Part shown: positions 1 through 8,539 of the stretch, in pieces
How the letters are laid out: each line of letters begins with the position of its first letter
Position numbering within the stretch: position 1 is the first letter of the stretch
From: Actinomycetes bacterium
GTDB lineage: Bacteria; Actinomycetota; Acidimicrobiia; Acidimicrobiales; RAAP-2
DNA length: 64,000 bases
Direction of reading: 5' to 3'
Assembly (NCBI GenBank): GCA_021844425.1
Contig: JAKBTL010000005.1
Location: forward strand, 1 to 64,000
Translations under genes and position numbers: made by a program
The notes under the pieces: generated by a model
Database searches by the model: none
Told to the model about the DNA's origin: nothing
What the model saw: the letters and a program-made list of their open reading frames with translations, nothing else

Positions 1-141
1 GCCGGTGGACCTGGCGCCGGAGGGCTGCCACCTCGTGTCGGAGCATGACGAGCTCGATGGCGAGGTCCGTGTCACTGCGATCGACGAGTCGGATCAGCTG
101 GAGGACGCGGCAGAGCGCCGGTAGAGGAGCGACAGGGTCAT
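1..141 (-). pseudogene. Integrase-type (rve) transposase, N-terminal piece, cut by window edge
   Basis: On the minus strand a start at 141 opens with MTLSLLYR. The reading then shifts frame and continues as LIRLVDRSDTDLAIELVMLR followed by HEVAALRRQVHR to the window edge. The LRHE-x-x-x-LRRQV pattern is typical of the N-terminus of integrase-core transposases in actinobacteria. One frameshift near residue 8 is needed to read it, so it is probably dead. The rest lies outside the window. A catalytic-core fragment of the same kind occurs at 14.2-14.5 kb. Confidence 0.55.
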
Positions 142-273
142 GGCTGGATGCGCTCCGAACGTGTGTCCAGCCGTCAAAGAGCTGTCTGCAGGCGGTGTAT
201 GGCGTTCTCGGCACCGACACCCTGTGCCAGGCATGGTGTCGACGTCCGTCGACAGGCAGCGGTTGTGGACGCA

Positions 274-306
274 CGTCGACATTGAAGAGATGTCGACGAT
301 CGTCGA
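274..306. repeat. Cluster of GTCGAC inverted repeats at a transposon junction
   Basis: A 9-base inverted repeat (CGTCGACAT at 274-282, ATGTCGACG at 290-298, 7-base loop) overlaps a perfect 14-base palindrome TCGACGATCGTCGA (293-306). Another GTCGAC-rich inverted stretch lies around 238-252. The block sits exactly where the IS1380 transposase homology ends, so it may mark a recombination junction, an end structure or a terminator. The assignment is by position only. Confidence 0.5.
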
Positions 307-309
307 TAG

Positions 310-1275
310 GTGAGGGCCGATGAAGATCGACTCCGTGCAGGACGTGGCCGTCGCCGTGAGGGGTCGGCGCGTGTGGACGATCAGGGATTCTCGCTCGGAT
401 CCCTTGTCCTCCTCGGCCCCGATGGCTGGCACCCACACCGTTGCCGGATCGCTTGCCAGACGAACGATCGCGGCCTGGACCCTCGTGGTCTTCTTGGCCG
501 TGATGGTGAAGACCATGTTGTGGCGCTCGGCCGCTTCGACCACCTCTTCTCCGTAGCCGGCCGAGTCGACCCGCAGCCACAGCTGGTAGCGGCCGCGGAC
601 TTCCTTTGGGACCGCTCCCACGCACTCGTCGACGAAGCTGCCCATCGCCCGCCCTGCGTTGGCGTTGCCTCCCCGGGCTCGTATCCCCGCCACGTCACCG
701 GTCTCACCCACGACCCCCACCATGGGGGACAGCCCGACCTCGTGCTTGTAGCTGAACGCGGCCCCTTCTTTCTTGCGTCCCGAGGTCTCGATCCAGGTGG
801 CGTCGGGGTCGATGGTCAAGATCCCCGGCGGCGGGGCTGCTCCCATCGCCCACGCCTGCCGCAGCATCGCCCGGTTGACAGCGGCGGCCTTGTGCACCCG
901 GCCGAGATCCGCCCCGGCCAAGAATCGGAACAGCGTCGTGTGGCTGGGGAGCGCGTCGGTGCCTCACAGCCGCATGGTTCCCTCGTCGGCAAGGAGCGAC
1001 CGGTCCGAGAGAAAGTCACCTCCGGCCAACTGCAGCTCGACCAAGGGCCGGTAGCACTGGCCGCCGGTGTAGCCGCCCGGTCCGATCGGGCGAAGATTCC
1101 GGCGGTCTGCATCACCCACCAGCCCCAGGCGGTCGAGCAGCTCACCGAACAGCGCGATGCCGGCCACTCCGGTCACACTGTCCTCGGTGGCCTCGGGGAT
1201 GACGGCCGCCTCCCGCTGCCGCGGCCTCGTCGCGAGCGGGTCCGCGATCTCGAAGAGCGTTGCGGTAGTCTTCAC
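310..1275 (-). pseudogene. IS1380-family transposase, nonsense mutation and lost C-terminus
   Basis: Reads as an IS1380-type DDE transposase. The N-terminal part runs from GTG 1275, with AGGAGC 10 bases upstream, through LFGELLDRLGL. The centre carries the DDE-region signature GILTIDPDATWIETSGRKKE and later the stretch LRVDSAGYGEEVV. A single in-frame TGA at 964-966 interrupts it, and the same frame resumes directly as GTDALPSHTTLFRFLAGADL, so this is a point nonsense mutation and not a frameshift. Homology stops near 310, leaving about 320 codons where family members have about 450. The remaining codons to position 94 are unrelated sequence. Not mobile by itself. Confidence 0.8.
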
Positions 1276-1519
1276 CTGGTTGGTGCTCCTTCGCTGGGTG
1301 TGAATGTTGGTCTCGCAACTCACATTCTCCCAGGCAGAGGAGCACTGTCCGCGTCTATCTCAGCCCCGTGACCTGCGCGGATGAAATATCAGGGTCTGAC
1401 TGGCCGTTGCACCGGCGGCGACGGCCCAGGCATCCGGCTCGGCGGTCGCGCCGCCCCAGATCCGATCTGCGGCATCCTTCGGCCCTGCCGCGGGGCTCAT
1501 GGTTTCTGGTTACGATCGC

Positions 1520-1618
1520 CGACGCGTTCCGGTTGGGGCCTGGCACGATGAGCCGACCGAGACCGCCGATGATGAGGCCCATGGCGACCAGGTCGATGAT
1601 GTAACTGATGATTCCCAC
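1520..1618 (-). pseudogene. GlsB/YeaQ/YmgE stress-response membrane protein, 5' stub
   Basis: A GTG start at 1618, preceded by GGAGGAG, opens a protein beginning MGIISYIIDLVAMGLIIGGL then GRLIVPGPNRN. This is the first membrane helix of the transglycosylase-associated (GlsB/YeaQ) family, whose members are about 85 residues with three helices. After about 33 residues the sequence becomes unrelated and arginine-rich, and the second and third helices are missing. The neighbouring IS1380 remnant probably explains the truncation. The 87-codon frame running to 1355 is not a natural protein. Confidence 0.65.
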
Positions 1619-1624
1619 GGTGTC

Positions 1625-2172
1625 TCCTCCGTTCAGTCAGTTCTTGCTTGTGGGTCGCCTTTGCGAAGGAGACGAAGGCAAGATGGGGGCTCTGAGGCGA
1701 AGGCCGCGTGGCCCTCTCCATGGGTCGGCCACTGCTTGGTTGTGCGGTGGGAACGGTCCAGGTTCTCCCAGAAGAGCAGTCGGCGTGTGTAGTCGCTCTG
1801 GGCTTTCGCGGCCACCTGGAGAACTCTGGCGGCTGGTCGACATGGTCGCCGCCACCGTTTGCAATGTTGAGGACCGGACTGACAGGTCCCGGTTCCAGTC
1901 CGCGTGGTGCCGGCAACGCGAGGCGACGGGTCATCTCCTGGGATTTGACTTGACGTGTTCTCCGGGACCTAACCACGTCCGATCGGGACACAGCGGCCTC
2001 TCGGCGGTCGGCATCTCCCACCGAACGACATGAATCGCATCACCATGGCGGGGCTCCATTGCTGACCGCGAGCACTGACCGACTTCGGCGACCGAGCCTC
2101 GATGTCGTTCCCATCGTACCTGCCAGCTCAGCTATAGAAGTAATCGGTCTCTAGAAAGATTATGCCTATATA
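1625..2172. other. Gene-free stretch
   Basis: About 550 bases with several open frames on both strands, none with recognisable domains or a good ribosome-binding site. Base composition falls towards an AT-richer patch at 2130-2175 (tatagaagtaatcggtctc, then tatgcctatatag). That patch probably holds the promoter of the winged-helix pseudogene that follows. Confidence 0.5.
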
Positions 2173-2486
2173 GTGGTCGATTGGAGCGTCCTCACCAACC
2201 ATCGGCGGACGCTGGTCCGCATCACCCACGATCCGGGGGTGCGTCTGCGAGACGTCGCCACCACGCTCGGCATCACCGAGCGGTCCGCCACGGGAGCATC
2301 GTCGACCTGACCGAAGCCGGCTATGCGGTCAAAGACAGGGACGGTCGCCGAAATCGCTACCGAGTTCAGGCGCGCCTGCTGCTACGAGGCGCCGTCGGCC
2401 GCGAACTGCCAATCGGTGAGGTGCTGGATCTGCTGGTTGGAGCGAACACCCGCAGTGCAGGGCCCGATCAGGGCGCGCCGAGGTAA
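2173..2486 (+). pseudogene. Winged helix-turn-helix regulator, frameshifted
   Basis: A GTG at 2173 opens VVDWSVLTNHRRTLVRITHD, then PGVRLRDVATTLGITERSA, which is the first half of a small MarR-like DNA-binding protein. The frame closes at once, while another frame carries the natural continuation GSIVDLTEAGYAVKDRDGRR and NRYRV up to LLVGA. The two halves join at about 2290-2298 by a small deletion. Both the recognition helix (LGITERS) and the wing (KDRDGRRNRY) are readable, so the loss is recent or could be a sequencing error. Intact relatives are about 110 residues. Target genes are unknown. Confidence 0.65.
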
Positions 2487-2687
2487 GACATCCCGGTCCT
2501 CTCCTCCTCGCGAGGGCATGGCTGAACCCCCCAACAGCGGGGTTCGTCCGCTCGACACTGGCCGCCGGGCCATCGAAGCGAGAGCGAGGCGTCGTCGCAA
2601 GGCGGGAAGGTGGCGATGTTGCCAACGACAACTTTCGTGGGTGGGTACAGGCAGCGATCGGCCGGCACCGGGCCGGTCGGCGTGACG

Positions 2688-3857
2688 TCATCCGGACTGC
2701 CCGTCGCCTGCCACTGGTCGCTCGCCGGTGTGTCGCAGCGGTGCCAAGGATCGGGCTTCGGCCAGGGCACGTCCGAGCTCCTGCCTTCGCTTGATGGTAC
2801 CCCGACCCCTGCGGGTGCGGAGCGAGAGATAGGCGCCGGTGCCGACGGGGATGGGTAACCAGAAGTTGACGAGGCGATAGCCGATCACGGCGACGATGGC
2901 CACCGCCCGCGTGGCGCCGAAACCCACCAGGCTGGGGACGAGGACCCCCTCGACGATCCCCAAGCCGCCCGGAGTCACCGGGATGGCCGCCAGCACGTAG
3001 GCGAGGCCGTACGCGACGAGCAGGCCGTCGGGGTTCTCGATGTGTCCGAACGCGGCGAGAAAGACGAACAGTGACGACGCGTCGAGGAGCCAGTTGGCCG
3101 CCGCCCACAGCACCGCCCGGCGCATCAGGGCGCGATCGGCGGCCATGGCACGGATCCTCGCGGCGATCTGGCGCACGACCCGGTCGGCGCTGTCCGCGGC
3201 GCTTGGCCTCATCAACGGCAGTCGGCTGACCAGGGCTCGCAGGGCGCTAGCCGCTCTGTCCTCGCCTCTGGTTACGAGAAGTACGACCCCGGCGAAGGCG
3301 GCCAGCACCAACGCGCCGACGATGGCGGCAGTGGCATAGATCGGGTTGAACCCGGTCAACGGAATCGACACGATCAGAGCCAGCCACAAGATCGCGTTGA
3401 GCACCAGAGCGGAGCCGATCCCCTGCACGGCGAGCGCCAGGCCGGCGTCACCGCCGTTCACGCCCTCGTTGGTCAGCAACCGGTACCCGAGACCATCCCC
3501 ACCGGCGGTTCCTCCTGGCAGCACGTGGCTCACGGCCAGCGTCGAAAGGTCGATCCGCCACACCCGGGAGAACCGGCTGGCCCCTGTTGGCAGCACTGCC
3601 CGGGTCAGCGCGGCGTAGCTTGCCAGGCTCGCCACCTCGAGCAGGACCCCGAGGACGACGAAGCCGACGTTCACCCGCCCGAGTAGGTGCAAGGAGCGGC
3701 CCAACCCGCCGATCTGGGGGAGGACCAGGTACTCGGCCACCAGGGCGAGCAGGATGAGCAGAGCGCCGCGCCGGAAGGGGTGCCCGCCGGCCACCCGCCG
3801 CCACGGTGAAGGCCGCCTCGGTACCTCCTTCTCGCTGGCCTGCTCGTTGACCGGCAC
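2688..3857 (-). CDS. Flippase-like (LPG synthase TM domain) membrane protein
   Basis: A 389-residue polytopic membrane protein of the UPF0104/AglD family, which shares its fold with the membrane half of lysylphosphatidylglycerol synthase. Visible signatures are HVLPGGTAGGDGLGYRLL (about 111-128) and PVTPGGLGIVEGVLVP in the last third; both are hallmarks of the family. About eight hydrophobic helices follow a basic N-terminus. There is no soluble aminoacyl-transferase domain, so lipid aminoacylation is not expected; transfer of a lipid or polyprenyl-linked substrate across the membrane is the usual inference. It is divergent from the ClC gene, with about 200 bases between them. Substrate unknown. 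Confidence 0.85.
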   Translation of the reverse strand: MPVNEQASEKEVPRRPSPWRRVAGGHPFRRGALLILLALVAEYLVLPQIGGLGRSLHLLGRVNVGFVVLGVLLEVASLASYAALTRAVLPTGASRFSRVWRIDLSTLAVSHVLPGGTAGGDGLGYRLLTNEGVNGGDAGLALAVQGIGSALVLNAILWLALIVSIPLTGFNPIYATAAIVGALVLAAFAGVVLLVTRGEDRAASALRALVSRLPLMRPSAADSADRVVRQIAARIRAMAADRALMRRAVLWAAANWLLDASSLFVFLAAFGHIENPDGLLVAYGLAYVLAAIPVTPGGLGIVEGVLVPSLVGFGATRAVAIVAVIGYRLVNFWLPIPVGTGAYLSLRTRRGRGTIKRRQELGRALAEARSLAPLRHTGERPVAGDGQSG

Positions 3858-4062
3858 ACACCCATACGTACCCCGGTTACGTGCAGTTCCTGATGCCGCT
3901 TCCTGGCATCAGCCCGGGTCAGCCCGTCGGTCTCCTTGCTCCCGAAAGCCAAGCCCTGCCCACACGATCCCCGCCCATACGAGCTGCCAGGGTACGGTGC
4001 CTGGCATCGACTGGCGCCGCTGGATCCGCGCCCCGACGGGCACTGGGGCCCTGCGGCACGAG

Positions 4063-5457
4063 ATGCCGCCGGATGAGCCCCGCGCGGCCGGAACCTCCCG
4101 GACGGGGGCGTCGGGGGAGACCGGCCTCCAAGCGTCTCCCGATCACGTCATGCAGCCGAACGTGCCTGCTGGGGGTGACGTGCCGGGTTTGTCGGCGCCG
4201 TTCTGGGGCGTCGTGGTCCTGACGGGGATCGGCGCGGGGATCGGTGCCGCCGGTTTCATGGTTCTGCTGCACGCGGTGCAGCACCTCGCCTACGGCTACC
4301 GGTCGGGCCTCTTCCAGTACGGCGTGAGGCGCACCTCGCCCGAGCGACGGGTTGCGGTGATGGCCGGAGCCGGCGTGTTCGCCGGGGTTGCCTGGATGGT
4401 GCTGCGGCGCGTCGCTGGGGCTGGTACCGGGTTGAGCGAGGCCGTCTGGGAGCGCGCCGGGAAGCTCCCCTTCTTCGGGACCATGGCCAACGCGGTGCTG
4501 CAGATCGTGGTGGTCGGCTTGGGCGCGACCCTCGGGCGGGAGGGCGCCCCCAAGGAAGCTGGCGCTGCCATGGCGAGCCGGCTGTCGGACTTCTGTGGTC
4601 TGCCGGTGCGACAGCGTCGTCTGCTGGTGGCCTGCGGGGCAGGTGCGGGAATGGCGGCGGTCTACAACGTGCCCCTGGGCGGGGCGCTGTTCGCCCTAGA
4701 GGTGCTGCTCGGCACGCTGTCGCTTTCCCTGGTGCTTCCCGCATTGGCCACCTCGGCCATCGCTACCGCCGTGTCGTGGCTGGTGCTGCCGGACCGGCCC
4801 ACCTACCAGGTCCCCCACTACGCGGTATCAGCCCCCCAGGTGGTCTGGGCGGTGCTCGTGGGACCACTCGCCGGTGTGGTCGGGGTCGGCTATATCCGCC
4901 TGATCGCCTGGGCCAAGGGACACACGCCGCAAGGCTGGCGCCTCGTGATCTCGACCACCGTGGTGTTCAGCGCTATCGGCTGTGTCGCAGTTGTTTACCC
5001 CGAGGTCCTCGGCAACGGCAAGGACGTGGCCCAGTTCGCGTTCGTCGACCAATTCGGCCTCCTCCTGCTCGGCGTGCTCATGGTGATCCGCCCCCTCGCC
5101 ACGGCGAGCTGCCTGCGCGCGGGCGCCGCCGGCGGCCTGTTCACTCCGACGCTCGCCTTCGGAGCACTGGCGGGCGGTTTCCTCGGTCACGTCTGGTCGG
5201 TGCTGTGGCCGGGAGCGCCGGTGGCCAGCTACGCCATGATCGGTGCCGCCGCCATGCTCGCCGCGGCCATGCAAGCCCCGCTGGCCTCCATCGCCCTCGT
5301 GATCGAGCTGACTGGGAATGAACTGACGCTCATGGTCCCAGTGTTGGTGGCTGTTGCCGGAGCCACCCTTGTCTGCCGAGCCCTCGATGACCGTTCGGTC
5401 TACTCCGCGCCGCTGCGCAGGCACCACGATGACCCTCAGGTGGAGGCTCCGGCATGA
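4063..5457 (+). CDS. ClC-type chloride channel / H+-Cl- antiporter
   Basis: A 464-residue membrane protein with the three ClC selectivity-filter motifs: GAGTGLSE (about 119-126, in place of GSGIP), GREGAPKEA (158-166, with the gating glutamate kept) and GLFTPTLAFG near residue 360. No C-terminal CBS domains follow, matching short prokaryotic ClCs. The frame is open upstream to 3754, but those codons overlap the divergent neighbour and look unrelated. ATG 4063 or ATG 4150 are the plausible starts; the first helix begins at about residue 46. It should exchange chloride (possibly for protons) in acid or osmotic response. The filter differs enough from the classical sequence that the anion and mode are uncertain. 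Confidence 0.9.
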   Translation: MPPDEPRAAGTSRTGASGETGLQASPDHVMQPNVPAGGDVPGLSAPFWGVVVLTGIGAGIGAAGFMVLLHAVQHLAYGYRSGLFQYGVRRTSPERRVAVMAGAGVFAGVAWMVLRRVAGAGTGLSEAVWERAGKLPFFGTMANAVLQIVVVGLGATLGREGAPKEAGAAMASRLSDFCGLPVRQRRLLVACGAGAGMAAVYNVPLGGALFALEVLLGTLSLSLVLPALATSAIATAVSWLVLPDRPTYQVPHYAVSAPQVVWAVLVGPLAGVVGVGYIRLIAWAKGHTPQGWRLVISTTVVFSAIGCVAVVYPEVLGNGKDVAQFAFVDQFGLLLLGVLMVIRPLATASCLRAGAAGGLFTPTLAFGALAGGFLGHVWSVLWPGAPVASYAMIGAAAMLAAAMQAPLASIALVIELTGNELTLMVPVLVAVAGATLVCRALDDRSVYSAPLRRHHDDPQVEAPA

Positions 5458-5589
5458 TCGGCTGCCCCTGGGCGGGCCTGGGGGGCAAGGCCGCAAGCCG
5501 CAAGCCGCAAGCCGCTATCAGCTCCAGCGACGCCGGACGGGGCCCTGCGCCGTGCCGCGAGCCAACCTCGACCGAGGAGACGATCAGGG

Positions 5590-6014
5590 CGAGCAGCACG
5601 ATGACGCCCGTCGCGGCGGAGGTCCGGTCCTGCGCCCGCCGCCCACGCCTTTGCCCTTGCCATCGCCCGACCCTGGCGAAGAAGCGCCAGGTGCCCCTCG
5701 CTCACCCGGTCGAGCACCCGCCAGGCGGTCGGCGTGGAGGCGACGGCGCCGAAGAGCTGGGGCTGGTCACGAGGGACCGCAAGGTCGCTGATCGAATCCG
5801 CACGGCCTGCGATCGCGACGGCCATGTCGGCGAGGACACGGCCCGGGAAGTGGATCGGCAAAGCCTTGTAGGTGCCGAGGAGGGCTGCGTCCCACGCCGC
5901 GGTGAGCCCGCTGAACTGCGCGATCTCCCCCAGCAGCTCGGTGCCCGCGTGGGACACCACACGCTCGCCGTCGGCGGTCACCTTGACCCGTCCTGCCCGC
6001 GCGCTACGCTTCAC
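5590..6014 (-). pseudogene. IS1380-family transposase, N-terminal fragment (second copy type)
   Basis: A GTG at 6014 starts about 140 residues of clear IS1380 N-terminal sequence: VVSHAGTELLGEIAQFSGLT, PGRVLADMAVAIAGRADSIS, then QLFGAVASTPTAWRVLDRVS. After WAAGAGP the frame breaks and becomes unrelated; the three copies of CCGCAAG at 5491-5511 lie in this dead tail. The DDE core is missing. It differs from the copy at 0.3-1.3 kb, so two IS1380 lineages have visited the region. Confidence 0.75.
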
Positions 6015-6017
6015 CTA

Positions 6018-6088
6018 GAAAGTGCCTTTCCGTGAGGATGCTGGGAGCTTCGAGAACCCCCATTATCCCTTATGGGAAGGCCACTTTC
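6018..6088. repeat. Inverted repeat upstream of the IS1380 fragment
   Basis: GAAAGTGCCTTTCC at 6018-6031 pairs with GGAAGGCCACTTTC at 6075-6088 with one bulged or mismatched base. It lies immediately upstream of the transposase start. It probably belongs to the end of the element (terminal repeat or promoter region). Confidence 0.5.
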
Positions 6089-6199
6089 GCGTTTCTACGC
6101 CGATCAGCGGCGGAAACTTCGCGAAACGGCGAGGCTAATGCCCCGCACGCCGGGATCTGTCCGGGGGGCCGCCCGCAAGGGCGGTCCCTACCGGGATTG

Positions 6200-6837
6200 C
6201 CGTGGCGGACGTAGTCGAGGCTGCGGTGCTCAGGGGTGGCGGGCATGATCGACGGGATCGGCTGAAAGCGGTTCAGCGCCTGGATCTCGGACTTCTCGTC
6301 GACGTAGAGCACGGAAGGCTCGCTCGGGCGGGTCGAGGTGGAGCCCGGCGATGTCACGCACCTTCCTCACGAAGAACGGGTCGGTCGACAGTTTTGAAGA
6401 GCTCGGCCCGGTGGGGCTGGAGCCCGAACGCGTTCCAGATCCGGTTGATCGTGGTGTGGCTCGTTCCCATCTCCTTCGTCACGGAGCGGGTCGACGAGTG
6501 GGTGGTGTCGGTGGGCTTCTCCTCCAGGGTCTGTACGACCACCGCCTCGACCTCGTCGTCGGTGACCGTCCTCGGCGCGCCCGTGCGCGGGTCGTCGCCG
6601 AGGCCGTCCAGGCGGTGCTCGAAGGAGCGGAGGCGCCACTTGCCGACCATGGCCTCGCTCACCCTGAGGCGTGCCGCGACGTCGCGGTTGGTATCCCCCT
6701 TGGCGCAGTTGATGACGATGTGCACCCCGCATGACCATCGCCTGGGTGCTCTTGCGCCGGTTGGCTAGCCGTTCGAGCGTGAGCCGCTCCTCGGCGCTCA
6801 GCACAAGCTTGGCCTTGGGCCGTCCTCCGTGTCCCAT
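6200..6837 (-). pseudogene. IS630-family transposase, multiple frameshifts, no DDE C-terminus
   Basis: Three frames must be joined. The first has MGHGGRPKAKLVLSAEERLT from ATG 6837. The second, a helix-turn-helix part, has GDTNRDVAARLRVSEAMVGK and GTSHTTINRIWNAFGL. The third, a catalytic-region part, has LYVDEKSEIQALNRFQPIP and ends HRSLDYVRHGN near 6200. The YVDEKS aspartate is the first catalytic residue; the later catalytic acids and about 130 residues are gone. The GC-rich stretch downstream (6140-6200) is unrelated. An inactive remnant. Confidence 0.75.
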
Positions 6838-7239
6838 GGCTGCCTCGCATGGTGGATGACGATGGGCAGAACGCACCCGGTGACAGGGAAATCCCCGGTT
6901 CCGGAAGCTTCTCCCCGAATCTCGGAATCAGCATCAGGACACTGATCAGAGGGCACAACCCGCCACCGGCCAGGCTGAGCAGGCAGGCGGTGGGTCGGCC
7001 TTCCCTCTCCTCGTTCACCGCGGCGTTGCCGGGTCGTCCCCAAGAACAAGGGTCGTTAGCCCCTGGGGGAGCGGCCTTGAGGCTCCTAGCGTCGAACTCA
7101 ACAAGACCGTGGAGGGTTGGGAAGTGTGCACCGACCGCGAACCCGTGATCAGGCGTCTGACCAGGAAGCTCGATCACACCTCTGTCGAGCGCGACATGCC
7201 CAGCTCCCATCCGGCGTCGTCCCCGCTGGGAGGTGGGCC
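6838..7239. other. Gene-free stretch upstream of the flavodoxin gene
   Basis: About 400 bases. Open frames exist on both strands (for example ending GAALRLLASNSTRPW on the plus strand) but no known domain is visible. It probably contains further transposon debris and, near its end, the promoter of the flavodoxin gene; GGGAGG at 7228-7233 is the ribosome-binding site of that gene. Confidence 0.4.
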
Positions 7240-7755
7240 ATGAAAGTCCTCGTCACCGCCGCATCTCGCCACGGCTCGACCGCAGAGATTGCCGAGGCGA
7301 TCGGCGACGAGCTCAAGTCACGTGGGTTCGAGGTCACGGTCGCCCCACCCGAGGGCGTCGGGGCGCTGTCGGGTTTCGAGGCGGTGGTGCTCGGTAGCGC
7401 CGTCTACATGGGTCACTGGCTGGCACCGGCGACCGGTCTCGCGTACCGGATCGGTGCGGAACTGGCCGGCAAACCGGTCTGGCTCTTCTCCAGCGGTCCG
7501 GTCGGTGACCCATCTTCAAAGTTCGCGCAGCAGATGGACGTAGACACTGTCGACCTGCAGGCGGTACAGAAGGCGACCGGCGCGCGAGCGCACAAGAGGT
7601 TCGCCGGCAAGCTCGACCGCCACAACCTGCGGGGCCTGCAGCGAGTAGGGCTGTCGCTCTTCCGCGGGCTTCAAGGGGACTTCCGCGACTGGAAGGCCAT
7701 CAGGGAATGGGCCGCGTCCATCGCCGACCAACTCGTGGAGGCTGCGGCGGCTTGA
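7240..7755 (+). CDS. Flavodoxin-domain protein (HemG-like)
   Basis: A 171-residue cytoplasmic flavoprotein. The N-terminus MKVLVTAASRHGSTAEIAEA is the FMN phosphate-binding loop of flavodoxins (T/S-x-x-G-S/T-T). VVLGSAVYMGHW (about 48-60) and VWLFSSGPVGDP (about 80-91) form the other FMN loops. The residues after the flavodoxin core (LRGLQRVGLSLFRGLQGDFR DW) resemble protoporphyrinogen oxidase HemG or flavodoxin-like stress proteins. ATG 7240 has a GGGAGG site 6 bases upstream. The ORF is open further upstream but that part is unlike the family. It forms a short run with the DUF4389 gene. Electron partner unknown. Confidence 0.85.
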   Translation: MKVLVTAASRHGSTAEIAEAIGDELKSRGFEVTVAPPEGVGALSGFEAVVLGSAVYMGHWLAPATGLAYRIGAELAGKPVWLFSSGPVGDPSSKFAQQMDVDTVDLQAVQKATGARAHKRFAGKLDRHNLRGLQRVGLSLFRGLQGDFRDWKAIREWAASIADQLVEAAAA

Positions 7756-7851
7756 TGGCGGACCGCTTCGTTTCCCTCGAGACTCGACGAGCCCCGCGTC
7801 GGCTCCCGCGAATCGTTCCTCTCGTCACGACGACGTTGAGGAGGTGATCCC

Positions 7852-8514
7852 ATGACGACCCCCTACCCCGCTCGCCTCGACGGCCGTCTCGAGGAGCCGG
7901 TCAACCGCCTGCTCTGGCTCGTGAAGTGGGCCCTCTTGATCCCCCACTTCTTCTGCCTCGCCGGCTTGTGGATCGCGATGACCGTGCTCACGATCGTCGC
8001 GGGATTCTCGATCCTCTTCACGGCGCGCTACCCACGGGGCATCTTCGACTTCAACGTCGGCGTGATCCGCTGGACCTGGCGCGTCTCGTTCTACGGGATG
8101 AGCGCCTTTGGGACGGACCGCTACCCGCCGTTCAGCCTCCAGTCTGACCCCGTCTATCCGGCAGACTTCCAGGTCGAGTACCGCGAGCGGCTTTCCCGGG
8201 GACTCGTGCTCGTGAAGTGGTGGCTTCTGGCCATCCCCCAGTACCTGGTCGTGGGGATCCTCGTCGGGGGGTGGGGCTCAGGCTCCGCAGGGGTGATCAC
8301 CATCCTTGCGTTGCTCGGTGCCGTCGTCCTCGCGGTGACCGGGAGCTACCCGACTCAGCTCTTCGACGTGACGATGGGCCTCAACCGCTGGTGTTACCGG
8401 GTGCTCACCTACGCGGTGCTCATGCGAGACGAGTACCCACCCTTCCGCTTCGACGGCGGCGGCAGCGACCCCGGCACCCCGCCGACGCAGGGCGAGCTGC
8501 CGCTCGTGGCGTGA
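7852..8514 (+). CDS. DUF4389 membrane protein
   Basis: A 220-residue membrane protein with an internal duplication. Each half has a hydrophobic hairpin followed by an aromatic motif: RYPRGIFDFNVGVIRWTWRV then YPPFSL, and SYPTQLFDVTMGLNRWCYRV then YPPFRF. This repeated pattern defines the DUF4389 family. Four to five transmembrane segments are visible (about 22-55 and 120-165). GAGGTGATCCC precedes the ATG. Function is unknown in the family; the gene commonly lies near small flavodoxin or SRPBCC genes in actinobacteria, as here. Confidence 0.85.
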   Translation: MTTPYPARLDGRLEEPVNRLLWLVKWALLIPHFFCLAGLWIAMTVLTIVAGFSILFTARYPRGIFDFNVGVIRWTWRVSFYGMSAFGTDRYPPFSLQSDPVYPADFQVEYRERLSRGLVLVKWWLLAIPQYLVVGILVGGWGSGSAGVITILALLGAVVLAVTGSYPTQLFDVTMGLNRWCYRVLTYAVLMRDEYPPFRFDGGGSDPGTPPTQGELPLVA

Positions 8515-8539
8515 CGAGTGATGCGACGGGAGGTTGGCT

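Noticed and set aside
3754-4062. N-terminal extension of the ClC channel
   Set aside because: The extra codons overlap the divergent membrane-protein gene and have no similarity to ClC N-termini.
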